Shown here: in pieces, positions 1 through 7,630 of the stretch
How the letters are laid out: the number at the start of each line of letters is the position of its first letter
How positions within the stretch are numbered: the first letter of the stretch is position 1
DNA from: UBA8514 sp050251415
GTDB taxonomy: Bacteria > Bacillota > Clostridia > Lachnospirales > Anaerotignaceae
DNA: 64,000 bases
NCBI GenBank assembly: GCA_050251415.1
Contig: JBFWMT010000001.1
Span: 24,214 to 88,213, forward strand
Reading direction: 5' to 3'
Program-made: the position numbers and the translations under genes
Notes under the pieces: model-generated
Database searches by the model: none
What the model was told of the DNA's origin: nothing
What the model saw: only the letters and a program-made list of their open reading frames with translations

Positions 1-2
1 TA

Positions 3-89
3 AGCGATTCAGTTAATGAATACTTTGAAAAAATGCAACACGAAATGCAACACGGCAATAAAAAAAGCCTTGAAAATCAAGGCTTTTAG
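3..89 (+). CDS. C-terminal tail of a possible integrase (partial)
   Basis: An open frame enters from the left edge and stops with TAG at 87-89, giving 28 residues that begin SDSVNEYF and contain the repeated MQHEMQH. The tail is polar and charged. It ends convergently against the 3' end of ssrA, a classic integration site for tyrosine recombinases, and it runs through the ssrA terminator. A phage- or island-type integrase tail would fit this position. The family call is inference from position and style; too little protein is visible to show any catalytic motif. It could also be a chance frame. Confidence 0.3.
   Translation, partial: SDSVNEYFEKMQHEMQHGNKKSLENQGF
58..87 (-). terminator. Rho-independent terminator of ssrA
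   Basis: An 11-bp stem (63-73 with 77-87, 3-base loop) is followed on the minus strand by a run of U opposite 60-66. It begins six bases past the tmRNA 3' end. The same DNA encodes the end of the convergent plus-strand frame. Confidence 0.8.
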
Positions 90-92
90 GTA

Positions 93-442
93 TGGAGATG
101 AGGAGAATCGAACTCCTGTCCGAAAACCCATCCATAGAAACTTCTCCCATCACAGTTGCTGTTTTGGTATTTCCCTCAGATAACCGCCCAACAACAGGCT
201 GAAATCCTTGGTAGCTTCATATTTCTTTTTTTACCTCAAAGCTTTGGCAAAAAAGTTCCCCACAAAGTCGACGCCGGTTACTCTAACTGTGAGAGATTAG
301 AGGCCAACGAGCAGCATTAAGCTGCTAATAAAGAATAATCTTTGTCGTTTGTTTTAAATTTTTCCGGTTTGATGACGCAGTTACCAGGCCTGCGGATGGC
401 TATTCCTATTTTCAAGACTCCCGTCGAAACCATTACATCCCC
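93..442 (-). ncRNA. ssrA: Transfer-messenger RNA (tmRNA)
   Basis: tmRNA rescues stalled ribosomes by trans-translation with SmpB. The minus strand opens GGGGATGTAATGGTTTCGAC, the conserved 5' tRNA-like end, and closes with a T-arm containing GTTCGATTC and an acceptor strand CATCTCCA that pairs with GGGGATG (one G-U). The tag frame occupies 352-320 and reads TNDKDYSLLAA, stop at 319-317; LAA is the usual protease-recognition end. The resume codon appears to be ACA rather than the common GCA. CCA is not encoded (the DNA continues TACC), so it must be added after transcription. The length of 350 nt is normal. smpB lies just upstream on the same strand. Confidence 0.95.
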
Positions 443-500
443 TTGAAAATAAATACCGACAAATTCTTCATTTCTAAATAACATCATTAAATAATATTTT

Positions 501-974
501 TTAAAGAGTAAGGTTACGAATCTTAAAGTCCTTGGCAGCCTCACGCATTTGGTCGTTTTTTGCCAATGTCTGGCGTTTGTCATAAAGTTTTTTACCTTTT
601 GCAATACCAATATCAATTTTTACAAGGCTTTTATGAAAATATACCCTAAGCGGAACAACGGTGTAACCCGTAGCCTGTATTGCCCCTCTTATTTTATTTA
701 TTTCGCTTTTATGCAAAAGCAATCGCCTTACACGCAACGGGTCTTTATTAAAAATATTTCCCTGCTCATACGGACTTATGTGCATGCTATAGATAAATGC
801 CTCTCCGTTTTCAATACGTATGAAGCTTTCTTTAAGGCTGCACTTGCCTTGCCTAAGACTTTTTACCTCAGTACCTGACAGGGATAATCCAGCCTGAAAC
901 GTTTCCTCTATAAAATACTCATGGTATGCTTTTTTATTTTGTGCTACTAATTTTACAGATGTTTCTTTAGCCAA
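501..974 (-). CDS. smpB: SsrA-binding protein SmpB
   Basis: SmpB is the small beta-barrel RNA-binding protein that delivers tmRNA to stalled ribosomes. The product (157 aa) has the family core: QNKKAYHEYFIEE near the N-terminus, GLSLSGTEVKSLRQGK, the IHISPYEQG-like segment MHISPYEQGN, and the basic C-terminal tail GKKLYDKRQTL. I chose the TTG at 974 because GAGGTG lies seven bases upstream and the protein then starts in the family register; a GTG at 983 sits inside that ribosome site. It lies about 60 bp upstream of ssrA and follows rnr and panE, close to the usual rnr-smpB-ssrA order. Confidence 0.95.
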   Translation of the reverse strand: MAKETSVKLVAQNKKAYHEYFIEETFQAGLSLSGTEVKSLRQGKCSLKESFIRIENGEAFIYSMHISPYEQGNIFNKDPLRVRRLLLHKSEINKIRGAIQATGYTVVPLRVYFHKSLVKIDIGIAKGKKLYDKRQTLAKNDQMREAAKDFKIRNLTL

Positions 975-1013
975 ATCTATCACCTCACATTACTTTACAT
1001 CCTAACTCTAGGT

Positions 1014-1022
1014 ATTATAACA
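1014..1022 (-). promoter_or_regulatory. Extended -10 promoter for smpB
   Basis: The minus strand reads TGTTATAAT, an extended -10 element, about 40 bases upstream of the smpB start. No good -35 box is visible. It lies just after the panE terminator, so smpB can be transcribed on its own. Confidence 0.5.
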
Positions 1023-1057
1023 CATATCATTTAAAAATAGTATTAAAAAAATATTAC

Positions 1058-1086
1058 AAAAAAGGAGAAGATTTCTCTCCTCCTTA
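1058..1086 (-). terminator. Terminator after panE
   Basis: A minus-strand hairpin with AAGGAG pairing with CTCCTT is followed by six U, ten bases beyond the panE stop. Confidence 0.7.
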
Positions 1087-1095
1087 TGCATTACA

Positions 1096-2007
1096 TTAGT
1101 ACCCTGCTTCTATGCCCTTTATAATAAGGTTCATCATGTTGTTCCAAGGAGTTTCAACACCCAGCTCCTTACCATATCTTATTGCAACGCCTGAAAAATA
1201 GTCAACCTCTGTTTTCCTTTTTGCCTCAACATCCTGTGCCATGGAGGTTTTTCCTTCAGGATTAAAAGCAGGTAACAATTCATCATAGGCATAGGCGTCC
1301 TCTTTTGTTATGTTAATTCCTTTTTTCTGCGCCAGAGCAATAACCTCCAGCATAACTTGATGCATAGCCTCGTTTATCTGCGGAACATTTAGAAATCCAC
1401 CATATCCACAACCGATAATAGCTGAAAGTTGATTAGTGCTTACATTAATCATCCACTTGCGCCACATAGTTCTAAGCATATCCTCGCAAATTTCGCTTTC
1501 TATGCCAGATTTATCAAATACTTCCTTCACTGCCGAAACGTCTGAGGCAACGGGTACATTTTTCGCATTACCAAATTGAATAACACCATCACTGGAATTA
1601 GTAATGCCGTCATCGGTTCTTACAGCATCAATGCCCAAAGCTATACCATAAAGTACATTGTTATTGGGGTACGCACCTTTAAGTTCATCTACTGCAGTAA
1701 CTCCGTTTAATAAAGGAAGAAGTATTGTATCATCCGTAACCATATTTCTAACGTCTTCAATGGCCTCCGCAAGCTGGTAATTTTTTACCGTAAAAATAAT
1801 CAAATCTGCTTTCCAATCATCATTCTTTGGGCTAACAACCTTAGGTAAAACCAAGGTGCCGTTAACCTTTACACCAGTGGTCTTTATTCGCTGGCCACGT
1901 GCACCGCCTGCAACAACAGTAAAGTCGTTGCAGCCATTTATAAGTCCTTTGGCATATATACATCCAATTGCTCCAAAACCAACCAACGCAACCTTATTAA
2001 TTTCCAT
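1096..2007 (-). CDS. panE: 2-dehydropantoate 2-reductase family protein
   Basis: Ketopantoate reductase family: NADPH-dependent reduction of 2-dehydropantoate to pantoate for coenzyme A, or a paralogue acting on another 2-keto acid. The 303-aa product starts with the Rossmann motif VALVGFGAIGCIYA. It has the catalytic-domain segment LRTMWRKWMINVSTNQLSAI, with the Lys and Asn expected in this family. The ATG at 2007 has GGTGAG nine bases upstream and overlaps the 3' end of rnr by 11 bases, so the two are translationally coupled. No other pantothenate gene is nearby, so the exact substrate is uncertain. Confidence 0.8.
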   Translation of the reverse strand: MEINKVALVGFGAIGCIYAKGLINGCNDFTVVAGGARGQRIKTTGVKVNGTLVLPKVVSPKNDDWKADLIIFTVKNYQLAEAIEDVRNMVTDDTILLPLLNGVTAVDELKGAYPNNNVLYGIALGIDAVRTDDGITNSSDGVIQFGNAKNVPVASDVSAVKEVFDKSGIESEICEDMLRTMWRKWMINVSTNQLSAIIGCGYGGFLNVPQINEAMHQVMLEVIALAQKKGINITKEDAYAYDELLPAFNPEGKTSMAQDVEAKRKTEVDYFSGVAIRYGKELGVETPWNNMMNLIIKGIEAGY

Positions 2008-4159
2008 CCGTCTGCTCACCACTTTCCTGCGTAAACACAAAATCTATAGTCCTCTGTTCCTTGTCTGCTTTAGCCACCATAACAGTTACCTTATCGCCAA
2101 GCCTATAAATTTTGTTCTTTCTCCGTCCAATAACCTGAAGATTAACCTCATCAAAATCATAAAAATCGTCTGTCATGCCATTTAAAGCAACCATTCCCTC
2201 AACAGTATTATCAAGCTCTACATAAATACCCCAGCCCGTAACGCCAGAAATTATGCCGCTAAACACCTGTCCAATTCGTTCACTCATATATTCAACCATT
2301 TTCAGCTTGTCAGTTTCTCTTTCTGCTTCTTCCGCAAGCCTTTCTTTAGATGAACACTGCTTGCAAACAACAGGAAGAATTCTAAAATAGTGCGTTGCTC
2401 TATTTTGCTCAAGGTTTCCTTTAAGGTTATCCTTAATTATTCTGTGTATCTGCAAATCTGGATAACGCCTTATAGGCGATGTAAAATGGCAGTAATATTT
2501 AGCCGCCAAGCCAAAATGCCCCAGGTTTTCCTCTTGGTACCTTGCCTGTTTCATGCTTCTAAGCACAATTCGGCTTATAATATGCTCCTCTGGCTTACCT
2601 GCAACTGCATTAAGTATAGCCTGGATTTCTTTTGGATGTACTTCGTTTTGTCCTTTAATTCTATAGCCGAAAGTACGAAGCAGTTTTTTCATATTTTCAA
2701 CCTTTTCATCATCTGGTGTTTCGTGATTTCTGTATACAAACGGAGCTTCCTGCCAGTAATAATCTTCAGCTACAGTTTCATTGCTCACAAGCATAAATTC
2801 CTCTATCAGGTTGGTTGCCCAATTTCTATCATATGGTGCTATATCCAAAACCTTTCCGTTATTATCCAATACAATCTTAGCCTCTGGAAAATCGAAATTT
2901 ACACTACCCCTGTGCTGACGCTTTTTACCAAGAATCAATCTAAGCTTATTCATATCTTTAAGCATAGGTACAAAGTCTTTGTATTCTTCACAAAGTTCAG
3001 GGTCATCAAACTGAATTATTTTGTTTACCTTAGTATAAGTAAGGCGGGCAAAAGAGTGAATAACGCTTTCGCAAATTTTGTGTGCCACAACCTCACCACT
3101 TCGGCTTATTTCCATAACACAGCTTAATGTAAGCCTGTCCTCATTTGGAATAAGGGAGCATATACCATTGCTAAGCTTATGAGGTATCATAGGAATTACC
3201 CTATCAACTAAATAGTAGCTGGTACCTCTGTTGTATGCCTCTTTGTCTAACGGAGAACCCTCAGTTACATAGTGGCTTACATCCGCAATGTGCACACCAA
3301 GCTGGAAATTTCCATTTTCCAAAATATCCAAGCTAACGGCATCATCAAAATCCTTGCTATCGTCACCGTCTATGGTAACCGTCATAATATTTCTAAAGTC
3401 TTCACGACCTTCAATTTCAGCACTTGTAATATCCAAATTGATTTTTTCAGTTTGAGCATAGGCCGCTTCATTAAAATCTTGAGGTAAATCGTACTGGCGT
3501 ATAATAGATAAAATATCCACACCAGGGTCATCTATATGCCCCAAAATTTCAGTTACAATCCCCTCTGGACTTCTACTGCCATCTGGACGTTTTGTAATTT
3601 TAACTACCACCTTGTGCCCGCTTACTGCACCCTTTGTGTTTTCTTTGGATACAAATATATCCTGGGCAATTTTTTTATCATCGCACGTAACAAAGCCGAA
3701 CCCCTTTAATAGCTCAAATGTACCAACTAAGTTATCTGTACCCTTTTCAACAATGCTAACAATCTGTCCCTCAGCACGTTTGCCATTTGAGGCTATAGTG
3801 GTTAATCTTACCATAACCCTGTCTTTGTGCATAGCGCCGCCAGTATATTCAGCCGGAATAAAAATATCCCTGTCAAAGCCCTCATCCGCAGTAACAAAGC
3901 CAAACCCTTTAGCATTCCCTGTAAACACACCAGCCACCATATTAAGCTCTTTGGGCAGCATAATTTTGCCCTTTTTAGTTTCAATAACCTTACCCTCGCT
4001 TAACAATTGGCTGATAATATCTTCAAACTGCTCTCTCTCATCTGCTGGTACGTCTAAAATCACACTCAGCTCATGTCTTTTAAGTGGAAGATAGTCTTCG
4101 CTTTTAATATATTGATAAACTCGTTCCTTGCGTCCGTTCATAATCTCGTCATTTTTCAT
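1997..4159 (-). CDS. rnr: Ribonuclease R
   Basis: A processive 3'-5' exoribonuclease that degrades structured RNA and, with SmpB/tmRNA, faulty mRNAs. The 720-aa product has the family order: winged-helix start (residues 1-70), two cold-shock domains (GNAKGFGFVTADEGFDRDIF and GTFELLKGFGFVTCDDKK), an RNB catalytic domain with the acidic cluster DGDDSKDFDDAVSL near residue 265 and HYCHFTSPIRRYPDLQIHR-type active-site region, and a C-terminal S1 domain (residues about 620-705). The ATG at 4159 has AAGGTGG nine bases upstream. It is co-transcribed with panE and lies two genes before smpB. Confidence 0.95.
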   Translation of the reverse strand: MKNDEIMNGRKERVYQYIKSEDYLPLKRHELSVILDVPADEREQFEDIISQLLSEGKVIETKKGKIMLPKELNMVAGVFTGNAKGFGFVTADEGFDRDIFIPAEYTGGAMHKDRVMVRLTTIASNGKRAEGQIVSIVEKGTDNLVGTFELLKGFGFVTCDDKKIAQDIFVSKENTKGAVSGHKVVVKITKRPDGSRSPEGIVTEILGHIDDPGVDILSIIRQYDLPQDFNEAAYAQTEKINLDITSAEIEGREDFRNIMTVTIDGDDSKDFDDAVSLDILENGNFQLGVHIADVSHYVTEGSPLDKEAYNRGTSYYLVDRVIPMIPHKLSNGICSLIPNEDRLTLSCVMEISRSGEVVAHKICESVIHSFARLTYTKVNKIIQFDDPELCEEYKDFVPMLKDMNKLRLILGKKRQHRGSVNFDFPEAKIVLDNNGKVLDIAPYDRNWATNLIEEFMLVSNETVAEDYYWQEAPFVYRNHETPDDEKVENMKKLLRTFGYRIKGQNEVHPKEIQAILNAVAGKPEEHIISRIVLRSMKQARYQEENLGHFGLAAKYYCHFTSPIRRYPDLQIHRIIKDNLKGNLEQNRATHYFRILPVVCKQCSSKERLAEEAERETDKLKMVEYMSERIGQVFSGIISGVTGWGIYVELDNTVEGMVALNGMTDDFYDFDEVNLQVIGRRKNKIYRLGDKVTVMVAKADKEQRTIDFVFTQESGEQTDGN

Positions 4160-4366
4160 AAGTATGCACCACCTTATCCTTATTATACCAAAACCTAGCA
4201 ATAATATAAAGCATTTGTCTTTTATTATTAACAAATACATGATAAAATAGTAAAAAATCGGTTGAAAACGCCAATACTTTGGGGAATTTAATTCAAATAC
4301 CCCTTGTAATATAATTTAAAATTATATTTTTCTTTTCAACTAAAAAATGATAACGAGGTGTATTGT

Positions 4367-4888
4367 ATGAAATCATTAGTAGGCATAATAATGGGCAGTG
4401 ATTCCGACCTTCCAGTAATGAGTGAAGCGGCAAAGATACTTGACAAGTTTGAAATAAGTTACGAACTTACAATAGTATCTGCCCACAGAACCCCTGACCG
4501 CATGTATGACTATGCCAAAGCTGCACATGCAAAAGGCATTAAGGTAATTATAGCAGGAGCAGGCGGTGCCGCACATCTTCCTGGCATGACGGCGGCCCTA
4601 ACAAGCATTCCTGTTATAGGTGTGCCTGTTAAAACTTCTACCCTAAGCGGTGTAGACTCTCTGTATTCTATATGCCAAATGCCGCCAGGAATACCTGTTG
4701 CAACAGTTGCAATAAACGGTGCACAAAATGCTGGAATACTTGCAGCACAAATAATAGGTGCATTTGATGAAGATGTGTACACACGTATTAATGCTTTTAA
4801 AGCAGAACTTGAAGAAACCGTTGAGAAAAAGGCTGAAACCCTTGAAGATATAAAATATTCAGTATATCTTCAAAACATGGGCAAATAA
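4367..4888 (+). CDS. purE: N5-carboxyaminoimidazole ribonucleotide mutase PurE
   Basis: It converts N5-CAIR to CAIR in purine synthesis. The 173-aa product has the class I PurE signatures IIMGSDSDLPVM, SAHRTPDRMYDYA and AGAGGAAHLPGM. The ATG at 4367 follows GAGGTG. It is a single gene: no other pur gene is in the window, and the opposite strand carries rnr upstream with a shared promoter region (4160-4366). In that region I see AT-rich DNA and a weak GGGG/CCCC inverted repeat at about 4280-4303, but no recognisable purine riboswitch. Confidence 0.95.
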   Translation: MKSLVGIIMGSDSDLPVMSEAAKILDKFEISYELTIVSAHRTPDRMYDYAKAAHAKGIKVIIAGAGGAAHLPGMTAALTSIPVIGVPVKTSTLSGVDSLYSICQMPPGIPVATVAINGAQNAGILAAQIIGAFDEDVYTRINAFKAELEETVEKKAETLEDIKYSVYLQNMGK

Positions 4889-4903
4889 TTCGGTCTTGAT
4901 TTC

Positions 4904-5023
4904 TTATTTACGTCTGAATCTTCCTTTGCAGCCGCCGCATCTTCTGTTGCATCCGCAGCCCCTATTGCAGCAGAAAAGATAATATATTATAGGCACAGAA
5001 ATTAACACAACTATAACAAACAT
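4904..5023 (-). CDS. Tiny membrane protein with Cys/Gly/Arg tail
   Basis: A 39-aa frame not recognised as any family. Residues 1-17 (MFVIVVLISVPIIYYLF) form one hydrophobic helix. The rest is a basic tail with six Cys after it (CCNRGCGCNRRCGGCKG). The ATG at 5023 has AAAGGGGG seven bases upstream, a strong ribosome site. That site is the 3' arm of the hairpin at 5027-5067, so folding would hide it. It converges on purE with 15 bases between the stops. The coding case rests on the start signal and the clear helix/tail layout; codon evidence is weak at this length. Confidence 0.5.
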   Translation of the reverse strand: MFVIVVLISVPIIYYLFCCNRGCGCNRRCGGCKGRFRRK

Positions 5024-5026
5024 ACG

Positions 5027-5067
5027 AAAACCCCCTTTACTTATTCTATTCAGTAAAAGGGGGTTTT
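5027..5067. terminator. Inverted repeat, bidirectional terminator or SD-hiding hairpin
   Basis: AAAACCCCCTTTAC at 5027-5040 pairs with GTAAAAGGGGGTTTT at 5053-5067. On the plus strand it could end purE transcription. On the minus strand its 3' arm is the ribosome site of the 39-aa frame. Confidence 0.6.
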
Positions 5068-5276
5068 GACGCTATCTAGTATTTATTATTTCTTTTGATT
5101 TTAAACCTTTAAAAATTCAATTTTCTCTTAAATGTAGCTACAAAAGCCCTTTTATTGGCACATGTTTATGCATTGTTGTGCATTAAAATGGGTTGTAAAG
5201 GTTGAATACTTTACGCTGTTGTGTTAATATTAGTCATTATATTATAATTTCTTTTATTGAAAGGGGCTTTAAACAC

Positions 5277-6833
5277 ATGGAATCAATTAACGTTGGGTTT
5301 TTGTCATTAATTCCGCCAATTATTGCAATTGGTTTGGCACTGGTGACAAAAGAGGTTATTTCCTCACTGATTATCGGTATCCTTTCTGGAACATTTATCT
5401 ATTCTGCCTATACAACTACAGGCATAACAGATATACTTGTGGGTACAGTGAGTACAACTGTAAATCTTATGAGCAGTAAATTTGCCGATAATGTATCTAT
5501 TGTAATTTTTCTTTGCCTATTAGGTGCACTTGTTGTTGTTATAACAAAGGCAGGTGGCTCTAAAGCCTATGGGGACTGGGCAAGTAAAAAAATCAAATCT
5601 CGTGTTGGCGCACAGCTTGCAACAAGTGCATTAGGTGCACTTATTTTTATTGACGACTATTTCAACTGCCTTACAGTAGGCACTGTTATGCGTCCCGTAA
5701 CCGACAAATACAAAATTTCACACGCAAAGCTTGCATACATAATAGATGCAACAGCAGCGCCTGTTTGTATTATTGCACCAGTGTCTTCGTGGGCAGCATC
5801 TGTAATAAGCCAGATGGGTGACACAGGCTTAAACGGTATGGACTCTTTCATTCAGTCTATTCCTTTTAATCTATACGCAATACTTACGATTATAATGATT
5901 ATTATTCTTTCGGTTACCGACTTGGAATTTGGACCTATGGAAAAATTTGAGGAAGCTGCTATTAATAATGGAGATTTAGACTACGGGCACGCTCCTGCAA
6001 CAGCAGGCACGGATGCCGAACTTAATAAGTTGGAAATTAACCCTAATGGCAAAGTTTCAGACCTAGTTATACCTATTGCTGCACTTATTGTTTTCTCTAT
6101 ACTTTCCATGCTTTATGTTGGTGGGTATTTTGAAGGCGGCATGTCTATTGCAGATGGATTCGGAAACACAGATGCAGGTTCAGCACTTGCTCTTTCAAGC
6201 TTTGTTTCCCTTATTGTTGCTTTTCTTCTTTTTGTACCAAGACGAGCTGTATCTTTTAAAGACTTTATGTCAGGTATTAGTGATGGTGTAAAATCTATGG
6301 CTGATGCTATTATTATACTTGTACTTGCTTGGACAATAAGTGGTGTTTGCCGTAACCTTCTTTCAACAGGAGATTACGTAAGCAGTATTGTTGCCGCTTC
6401 CAACATGCCTATTATGCTTATACCTGCAATTATATTCGTTGTTGCAGCTTTCCTCTCATTTTCAATGGGTACAAGCTGGGGCACATTTGGTATTCTTATA
6501 CCTATAATTGCAACAATCTGTACCTCTGTTGCCCCACACCTCACTATCATTGCCTTATCTGCAACACTTGCAGGTTCTGTGTTTGGAGACCATTGCTCCC
6601 CTATTTCAGATACAACAATACTTTCAAGTACAGGTGCGGCATGTAACCACATAGACCATGTTTCAACACAGATACCTTACGCTTGTGTTGTTGCTGGGTG
6701 CTGTATTTTAGGTTACATCGTTGCTGGTTTTACAACAAGCCTTATTGCAACATGGATAGTATCGATTGGTGCACTTATAGTTGTTACAATGATACTTCAC
6801 AAATTATCTGTAAAAAAACAGCCGAATAGCTAA
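5277..6833 (+). CDS. NhaC-family Na+/H+ antiporter-like transporter
   Basis: An integral membrane transporter of the NhaC family, exchanging cations or small organic anions for H+ or Na+. The 518-aa product is hydrophobic throughout, with about twelve segments, and has the family-type stretch GSVFGDHCSPISDTTILSS near residue 430 and FIDDYFNCLTVGTVMRPV near residue 125. The ATG at 5277 follows AAAGGGG. Upstream, a GTAAAG/CTTTAC inverted repeat (5195-5215) lies before a weak promoter (TATAAT near 5244). It is monocistronic, ending in a strong terminator. The substrate cannot be read from sequence. Confidence 0.85.
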   Translation: MESINVGFLSLIPPIIAIGLALVTKEVISSLIIGILSGTFIYSAYTTTGITDILVGTVSTTVNLMSSKFADNVSIVIFLCLLGALVVVITKAGGSKAYGDWASKKIKSRVGAQLATSALGALIFIDDYFNCLTVGTVMRPVTDKYKISHAKLAYIIDATAAPVCIIAPVSSWAASVISQMGDTGLNGMDSFIQSIPFNLYAILTIIMIIILSVTDLEFGPMEKFEEAAINNGDLDYGHAPATAGTDAELNKLEINPNGKVSDLVIPIAALIVFSILSMLYVGGYFEGGMSIADGFGNTDAGSALALSSFVSLIVAFLLFVPRRAVSFKDFMSGISDGVKSMADAIIILVLAWTISGVCRNLLSTGDYVSSIVAASNMPIMLIPAIIFVVAAFLSFSMGTSWGTFGILIPIIATICTSVAPHLTIIALSATLAGSVFGDHCSPISDTTILSSTGAACNHIDHVSTQIPYACVVAGCCILGYIVAGFTTSLIATWIVSIGALIVVTMILHKLSVKKQPNS

Positions 6834-6854
6834 TGAAACTAAAATCTAAAGATT

Positions 6855-6896
6855 GTACAAAAAAAAGAACCTGTAATTATGGGTTCTTTTTTTGTA
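6855..6896. terminator. Bidirectional terminator
   Basis: AAAGAACC pairs with GGGTTCTTT, flanked by A and T runs and an outer GTAC pair, so it works on both strands. It separates the antiporter gene from the convergent regulator gene. Confidence 0.85.
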
Positions 6897-6899
6897 CAG

Positions 6900-7133
6900 T
6901 TATATTGCCATTACATTATCCTGGCTTTCTTCGTTTGAGTCCATTAAAAACAAGTCATTCGGTGTACAATCAAGTAATTTGCAAATTTCTTCTATAACCT
7001 CATACCGTATGGACGATGTTTCGTTGTTTACCATTTTGTTAAAATTCTGATAACTCATACCCAGTCTTTTGTAAAGCCAGTACTTTGTCTTACCATTATT
7101 TTTAAGTAATGTAAGCACGTCTAATTTAACCAT
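6900..7133 (-). CDS. Small Cro/C1-type helix-turn-helix regulator
   Basis: A 77-aa DNA-binding protein of the HTH_26/XRE group: helix-turn-helix at residues 14-45 (KTKYWLYKRLGMSYQNFNKM) and the typical EEICKLLDCTPNDLFL ending. These small regulators usually control neighbouring genes; here the convergent antiporter or the interrupted deacetylase gene upstream would be candidates (inference). The Met start at 7133 has only a weak ribosome site (GGGGGTATGAGAA). Confidence 0.8.
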   Translation of the reverse strand: MVKLDVLTLLKNNGKTKYWLYKRLGMSYQNFNKMVNNETSSIRYEVIEEICKLLDCTPNDLFLMDSNEESQDNVMAI

Positions 7134-7179
7134 TTCTCATACCCCCATTTAGTTTATTTGTTTTTACACCAAATTAGTA

Positions 7180-7215
7180 AAAAAATAAGCGAACCTCCCC
7201 ATGGAAAGTCCGCTT
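7180..7215 (-). terminator. Terminator downstream of the split deacetylase gene
   Basis: AAGCGGAC pairs with GTTCGCTT (one G-U) on the minus strand, followed by a run of seven U. It lies about 130 bases past the deacetylase stop. Confidence 0.6.
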
Positions 7216-7344
7216 TGACTATACGTATTTATTTAATTATATCTTTCATATACATTATACACCTATTCTTTTCATTAAACAATACATTTTTTATTTTTTT
7301 GCAAACTTAAATCTATAAAATTATAAATGGTAGTTTTCAAACAC

Positions 7345-7596
7345 TTATGCTTTTTTGTTGTTCAGCCTTTGCCGCCCTTCATAGTCCATATAAAAATCCT
7401 CTTTATGTATCAGGCTACTTAAAGGCACTATCTCATAACCTTTTTCCTTTAACCCTTTTATTATAGAATCCAGTGCTTGCGGAGTGTACTTTGCATCATT
7501 ATGGAAAAGTATGATTGACCCATTACCCAAATGCTTGTGATTTAGCACTTGATTTACTTCCCTTTCCACACCATACTCTTTCCAATCCAAACTATC
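7345..7596 (-). pseudogene. C-terminal part of a split polysaccharide deacetylase
   Basis: From SLDWKEYGVER to the stop there are 82 residues matching the end of PdaB-like polysaccharide deacetylases, including GSIILFHNDAKYTPQALDSI and the closing GLKEKGYEIVPLSSL. It lacks the N-terminal catalytic half, which lies 16.7 kb away at 24346-24881. The frame continues about 70 bases into the inserted element (to a TTG/ATG-like start at 7665), but those residues are element DNA and bear no resemblance to the family. Joining the two halves at the shared TGAT gives WDVD-SLDWK in frame and a protein of about 264 aa. Confidence 0.9.
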
Positions 7597-7599
7597 ACT

Positions 7600-7620
7600 G
7601 CTGGATACAAGGTAAAACCT
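7600..7620. repeat. Left attachment-site arm (attP half)
   Basis: GCTGGATACAAGGTAAAACC followed by T. It is the inverted counterpart of the arm at 24322-24342, sharing AGGTTTTAC and TATCCAGC. It lies three bases from the TGAT core at 7594-7597; chromosome (deacetylase) sequence lies to the left. Confidence 0.85.
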
Positions 7621-7630
7621 TGTAACACCA

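Noticed and set aside
4240..4366. Purine riboswitch upstream of purE
   Set aside because: The conserved loop sequences and three-way junction cannot be found; only AT-rich DNA and a weak inverted repeat.
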